Shown piece by piece: positions 60,245 to 64,000 of a stretch of 64,000 nucleotides of DNA. The notes below the pieces were generated by a model that saw nothing but the letters and a program-made list of their open reading frames with translations, made no database searches and was not told where the DNA came from. Made by a program: the position numbers and the translations under genes. Every line of letters starts with the position of its first letter. Position 1 is the first letter of the stretch. Origin of the DNA: Bradyrhizobium iriomotense (lineage in GTDB: Bacteria; Pseudomonadota; Alphaproteobacteria; Rhizobiales; Xanthobacteraceae); the NCBI RefSeq assembly GCF_018129405.1, contig NZ_JAFCLP010000009.1, positions 186,001 to 250,000 on the forward strand, written 5' to 3'.

Positions 60245-61867
60245 CTAATGCTTCTGCCCGTACAGCACCGGCACCGCGGAATCCACGACGACCTCCACCA
60301 GGCTCGTGCCCTCGAACGCCATCCCGCGCTTCAGCGCTTCGCCAAGCTCCGCCGCCTGCGTCACCCGGACCGCATGACATCCTATGCCTTCGGCGATCTT
60401 CACGAAATCGATGCCCGGCAGTTCCAGCCCGGGAACGTTCCTCACCTGCATCACCTGGCTGAACGAGCGCATCGCGCCGTAGCCGGAGTTGTTGATCACG
60501 ACGACGGTCAGCGGCAGCTTGCGCTGCGCGGCCGTCCACAGCGCCTGGATCGAATACATCGCCGAGCCGTCGCCGATCAGGCAGACCGTGCGCTGTTTCG
60601 GCTTGCCGAGCGCCATGCCGACCGCTGCAGGCAGGGAGTAGCCGAGACCGCCGCTCGCCATGGTGTAAAAACTGTCCTGGCCGCGCATCGGCAGGAATTT
60701 TTGCATCGCCGGCCGATGCGAGGGAACTTCCTCGACCAGCGAGGCGCCATCGGGCATCGCCTGCGACAGCGAATGCAGCAGGAATTCGACCGGCAGCGGA
60801 TCGGCGGCCTGCGGTGCCGGCGGCAGCGTGCGGCCTTTTGGCGTGGCGCGCTTGCTGTCAGGAAGCATGTCGAGCAGCAGGCTCAGCGCCGGCTTCATCG
60901 TCGCGATGATGCTGGTGCCGACCGGTGTGACGGCGGCGGCATCTGCATCATCGGTGATCTGGAAGATCGTCGCGCCGCCGTCGAAGATTGCGGCATGGCC
61001 CTCGACGTGGAAGGTGAACACGGGCGCGCCGATGACGACGACGAGATCGTGCTCGCGCAAAGCATCGGACAGCTGCGCCGGCGAGGCGTGCAGGAATCCT
61101 GCGAATTGCGGATGCCGTTCGGGGAACGAGCAGCGCGCCGAGAACGGGCTGACCCAGACGCTGGCCTTGGACTTCTCGGCGACGCGCACCATCAGGTCGA
61201 CCGCGCCGGCGCGGTCGATTCCGGGGCCGACGATGAGGGCAGGGTGCTTTGCAGACCCGAGCGCTGTGGCCAGTGCCTTCATCGCCTCCGGCTCGGGCCC
61301 GATTTCGCGGCTGACCCTGCGCGCCTCGACCGGCGCGCAGGCATGCGCCCAGTCGTCGATCGGGATCGACACGAAGGTCGGTCCGCACGGCGGCTGCATC
61401 GCCGTGTAATAGGCGCGCGCGATCGCGGCCGGCACGTCCTCGGCCCGCGCCGGCTCGACGCTGTATTTGACGTAAGGCCGCGGAAACTCGGAGGCTCGCT
61501 CGGCATAGAGGAACGCCTGCAAGGGGAGGATCGAGCGCGCCTGCTGGCCCGCGGTGATCACCAGCGGCGTCTGGTTACGGTGTGCGGTATAGATGTTGCC
61601 GAGCGCGTTGCCGACGCCGGCGGCCGAATGCAGATTGACGAAGCCGGCATTGCGCGTCGCCTGCGCATAGCCGTCGGCCATGCCGACCGCGCTGGCTTCC
61701 TGCAGCGCCAGCACGTAGTCGATGTCGTCGGGCCAGTCGCTCAGGAACGGCAGCTCGGTCGAGCCGGGATTGCCGAACACCCTGTCGATGCCGAAGGCGC
61801 GCAGTAGGTCGAGCGTCGCCTGCTTGACGGTGACGGACTTGCTGCCGGTCTTGCCGTTCTTCGCCAT
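60245..61867 (-). CDS. mdlC: Benzoylformate-decarboxylase-like ThDP enzyme
   Basis: The 540-residue enzyme has the catalytic residues of benzoylformate decarboxylase: Ser36 in FGNPGSTELPF, Glu57 that activates the cofactor, His80 in NLHSAAGVGNALG and His287 in GAPVFTFHVEG. The ThDP/Mg motif GDGSAMYSIQAL follows near 435. It would decarboxylate an aryl- or alkyl-2-oxo acid to the aldehyde without oxidation. ATG 61867 follows GGGACGGAAACT; the open frame upstream passes through a repeat. The two SDR genes nearby could handle the aldehyde, but this is inference. Confidence 0.87.
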   Translation of the reverse strand: MAKNGKTGSKSVTVKQATLDLLRAFGIDRVFGNPGSTELPFLSDWPDDIDYVLALQEASAVGMADGYAQATRNAGFVNLHSAAGVGNALGNIYTAHRNQTPLVITAGQQARSILPLQAFLYAERASEFPRPYVKYSVEPARAEDVPAAIARAYYTAMQPPCGPTFVSIPIDDWAHACAPVEARRVSREIGPEPEAMKALATALGSAKHPALIVGPGIDRAGAVDLMVRVAEKSKASVWVSPFSARCSFPERHPQFAGFLHASPAQLSDALREHDLVVVIGAPVFTFHVEGHAAIFDGGATIFQITDDADAAAVTPVGTSIIATMKPALSLLLDMLPDSKRATPKGRTLPPAPQAADPLPVEFLLHSLSQAMPDGASLVEEVPSHRPAMQKFLPMRGQDSFYTMASGGLGYSLPAAVGMALGKPKQRTVCLIGDGSAMYSIQALWTAAQRKLPLTVVVINNSGYGAMRSFSQVMQVRNVPGLELPGIDFVKIAEGIGCHAVRVTQAAELGEALKRGMAFEGTSLVEVVVDSAVPVLYGQKH

Positions 61868-61900
61868 AGTTTCCGTCCCTGAGTGCTTATTGTTTGGTTC

Positions 61901-61997
61901 GTCATTCCGGGGCGCGCGAAGCGAACCCGGAATCTCGAGATTCTCTGGTGCGCAACTGCGCACCATAGTTCGGTCCTGCGGACCGCCCCGGAATGAC
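61901..61997. repeat. Intergenic palindromic repeat, family A (degenerate core)
   Basis: The ends GTCATTCCGGGGCG and CCGCCCCGGAATGAC are inverted, but the core has decayed to GGAATCTCGAGATTCTCTGG and includes an insertion with a TGCGCAACTGCGCA hairpin. It lies between two genes transcribed to the left. Confidence 0.8.
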
Positions 61998-62007
61998 GGT
62001 GTATCTA

Positions 62008-62859
62008 TCACCACACCGCCGTTCCCTTCATCGTCGGCTGTCCCTCCGCATTCGCGGTCCACAGCTCCATGCTCTCGCCGCTGTCATTGGCGTTGACGGA
62101 GAACTCGGTGCCCTCGAACAGCGGCTGAAGCCCGCGATACGAAAACTTCTTCGGCGCCTTGCCGCCGCGCAAGCGCGCCGCCAATTCGATGATCAGCGCG
62201 GCCTGTAGCGGGCCATGGAAGATCAGGCCCGGATAGCCCTCGACCTTGGTGACGTAGTCGCGGTCGTAATGGATGCGGTGGCCGTTGAAGGTCAGCGCGG
62301 AATAACGGAACAGCAGCACGGGATCGGATACGTGTGTCTCGCGATGCTGTGCCTTCGGCGGCGGAGGCGGCGCCTTGCCGCCAGCGGATGCACTGCTCGT
62401 CATCTCGCGATAGACGATGTCCTGCCGCTCGCGGATGGCGACGCCGCGCGGGCAAGAGATGCTGTGCTCGACCGAGACGAAGCACAGCGTGCCGGTCGAT
62501 CCCGTCTTCACCTGCACGTCGGCGATGCGCGACGTCCGCGTCGACTCATCACCGACGCAGAGCGGCTGCAAAAACTCGATCTCGCCGCCGGCCCACATCC
62601 GGCGCGGCAGCGGCACCGGCGGCAGGAAGCCGCCGCGGGTCGGATGCCCGTCGGGCCCCAGCATCGACATCGGAAACACCGGCTGCGCCAGGCACCAGTG
62701 CACCGTGAACGGTGCGGCATCGCCCTTTCGGGGCTCGCCGACCTCCTGGAACAGCGTCGCGCGCAGGCCCATGACGAGCTGCGCGGTGACGATGTCGGTG
62801 GCCTCGGTGCTGCGGCCGATCCATTGCCGCAGATGATCGATGTCGAGCTTCTCGGTCAT
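62008..62859 (-). CDS. MaoC/FAS1-type double-hotdog hydratase (mesaconyl- or methylfumaryl-CoA hydratase-like)
   Basis: The 283-residue protein has two hotdog halves joined by a Pro-rich linker (GGKAPPPPPKAQH). The second half contains FRYSALTFNGHRIHYDRDYV, the pattern that holds Asp/His of MaoC hydratases, followed by GLIFHGPLQAAL. The first half holds GGEIEFLQPLCVGD. The family hydrates or dehydrates small enoyl-CoAs such as mesaconyl- or 3-methylfumaryl-CoA. It lies 12 bases after a family III CoA transferase, a usual pairing for activation and hydration of a branched acid. Confidence 0.85.
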   Translation of the reverse strand: MTEKLDIDHLRQWIGRSTEATDIVTAQLVMGLRATLFQEVGEPRKGDAAPFTVHWCLAQPVFPMSMLGPDGHPTRGGFLPPVPLPRRMWAGGEIEFLQPLCVGDESTRTSRIADVQVKTGSTGTLCFVSVEHSISCPRGVAIRERQDIVYREMTSSASAGGKAPPPPPKAQHRETHVSDPVLLFRYSALTFNGHRIHYDRDYVTKVEGYPGLIFHGPLQAALIIELAARLRGGKAPKKFSYRGLQPLFEGTEFSVNANDSGESMELWTANAEGQPTMKGTAVW

Positions 62860-62871
62860 GACGCCTCGCTC

Positions 62872-63972
62872 TTATTTCTTGGCTGGTTTCTCGCCGATCG
62901 CGGGCACAGCGCCGTAGGCGCGCGTCTCGCCGACGACGATCGGCGCCGGCGCGGGATAGCTGACGCGGCCGTTCGGCGTGTCGACCTCGATGCGGCGCAG
63001 ATGCGGATGGCTGGTGAGGTCGGCCATGGTGTTGACCTCGGCAAAGGCGATGTCGGCATCCGACAGCCGCTTGAGCAGCTCGTCGCGCGTCATCTTGCCG
63101 AAGATGTCCGCCACCGTCTTGTCGGTGAAGTCGCGGTTGCGCACGCGCTCGACCATGTTGGCGACGCGGGGATCGCTGGGCAGATCCGGCTGATCCAGCA
63201 CCTTCGCGCAGAGCGTCTTCCACTCCCGCTCGCTCTGGATCGAGATCAGGATGTCCTTGCCGTCCTTGGACGTGAACACGCCATAGGGCGCGATCGAGGG
63301 ATGGCGCAGGCCCATGCGCTTCGGCGGGTTGCCGGCCTCCGCGTTGAGCAGCGGCACTGTGCACCAGTCCGCCATCACGTCGAACATGGAGATGCGGATG
63401 TCGCAGCCCTTGCCGGTGCGCCCGCGCCCAATCAGCGCTTCCAGAATGGCCGCATGCGCCGTGGCGCCGGTCGCAACATCGACGATCGACATGCCGACGC
63501 GCGAGGCGCCGTCTGGATTGCCGGTGATCGAGGCAAGCCCGCTCTCGGCCTGGATCAGCAGGTCATAGGCCTTGCGATGCGCATAGGGGCCTTCGTCGCC
63601 ATAGCCGGTGATCGTGCACGAGATCAGCTTCGGATAGTCTTTAAGCAAGCGCTCACGCGAAAAACCGAGCTTGTCCATCGAGCCCGGCTTGAGGTTCTGG
63701 ATCAGCACGTCGGCGCTGGCGATCAGCTTCTCGAGCTCGGCGCAGCCTTCTTTCGTTGCGAGATCGACCACGGCGGATTGCTTGCCGCGGTTGAGCCACA
63801 CAAAGTAGCTGCTTTGGCCCTTGGCCGCCGCGTCATAGCCGCGGGCGAAATCGCCTTCGGGCCGCTCGATCTTGATCACCTCGGCACCGGCATCCGCCAG
63901 GCGCGAGGAGCAGAACGGCGCCGCGACCGCCTGCTCGACCGCAATCACCCTGATCCCGTCAAGTGCTCCCAT
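62872..63972 (-). CDS. Family III CoA transferase (CaiB/BaiF type)
   Basis: The 366-residue protein carries the family signature IRVIAVEQAVAAPFCSSRLA and GAEVIKIERPEGD, then WLNRGKQSAVVDLATKEG and CTITGYGDEGPYA. ATG 63972 follows GAGGTTAGGCC. Its product is CoA ester for the MaoC-type hydratase downstream. It and the hydratase form the operon that probably continues upstream beyond the window with another gene ending 9 bases before it. Confidence 0.92.
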   Translation of the reverse strand: MGALDGIRVIAVEQAVAAPFCSSRLADAGAEVIKIERPEGDFARGYDAAAKGQSSYFVWLNRGKQSAVVDLATKEGCAELEKLIASADVLIQNLKPGSMDKLGFSRERLLKDYPKLISCTITGYGDEGPYAHRKAYDLLIQAESGLASITGNPDGASRVGMSIVDVATGATAHAAILEALIGRGRTGKGCDIRISMFDVMADWCTVPLLNAEAGNPPKRMGLRHPSIAPYGVFTSKDGKDILISIQSEREWKTLCAKVLDQPDLPSDPRVANMVERVRNRDFTDKTVADIFGKMTRDELLKRLSDADIAFAEVNTMADLTSHPHLRRIEVDTPNGRVSYPAPAPIVVGETRAYGAVPAIGEKPAKK

Positions 63973-63981
63973 GGCCTAACC

Positions 63982-64000
63982 TCAGTACGAGCGCGGCATG
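63982..64000 (-). CDS. C-terminal end of the next gene (cut by window edge)
   Basis: The minus strand reads MPRSY then a stop at 63982-63984, nine bases before the CoA-transferase ATG. The tail PRSY and the spacing fit a co-transcribed gene such as an acyl-CoA dehydrogenase, but five residues cannot identify it. Confidence 0.35.

Overview
The window is GC-rich, densely coded chromosomal DNA that looks like Bradyrhizobium or a very close alphaproteobacterial relative. The best evidence is a PutA of exactly 999 codons with its aldehyde-dehydrogenase cysteine at residue 792, the length and position I recall for the minimalist Bradyrhizobium PutA. Bradyrhizobium-style intergenic repeats in several families, SorAB, and a single-chain acyl-CoA carboxylase of the kind known from Rhodopseudomonas agree with this. 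I see no rRNA, tRNA, CRISPR array, transposase, integrase or phage gene. Codon usage looks even, so this is ordinary backbone rich in accessory metabolism.

Layout. 0-8 kb: a racemase-fold protein, an acyl-CoA ligase and a single-chain biotin carboxylase, followed by an AcoR-like sigma-54 activator. 8-12.4 kb: LysR regulator, exported FAD oxidase related to cytokinin dehydrogenase, then on the other strand a flavin-reductase/luciferase-like monooxygenase pair. 12.6-17.8 kb: dgoK-dgoA, poxB, an internally duplicated membrane protein, a double-hotdog thioesterase, a small unknown. 17.9-20.6 kb: amidase and cyanuric acid amidohydrolase. 21-29.8 kb: tex, a Gly/His-rich exported protein, a two-component system, a cytosine-deaminase-like protein, a LuxR/HtrA-like pair in which the protease triad is lost, and a Tat-exported VOC protein. 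29.8-36.7 kb: DapA-like aldolase, orphan molybdenum hydroxylase subunit, and a three-gene acyl-CoA dehydrogenase/crotonase operon. 36.8-42.2 kb: lemA and two TPM-domain genes, an anchored coiled-coil protein, a secreted CxxCH protein and a 54-residue membrane peptide. 42.3-50.3 kb: GST, CoA transferase, putA with divergent putR, cold-shock protein, sorB-sorA. 50.4-57.7 kb: a redox-type membrane adenylate cyclase, a GT39-like glycosyltransferase, the YcjX/DUF697 pair, hemolysin III. 57.7-64 kb: two SDRs, a MarR regulator with a clear operator, a benzoylformate-decarboxylase-like ThDP enzyme, and a MaoC/CoA-transferase operon running off the end.

How it fits together: most genes catabolise organic and amino acids. 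Acids are activated to CoA esters by the ligase and CoA transferases, modified by carboxylase, dehydrogenases and hydratases, and electrons enter the chain through PutA, PoxB and SorAB. Several proteins have recognisable folds but substituted catalytic residues (racemase, cytosine-deaminase-like protein, HtrA-like protein, crotonase, cytokinin-dehydrogenase-like protein). These are the most interesting leads. I did not find a defence, secretion or mobile system.
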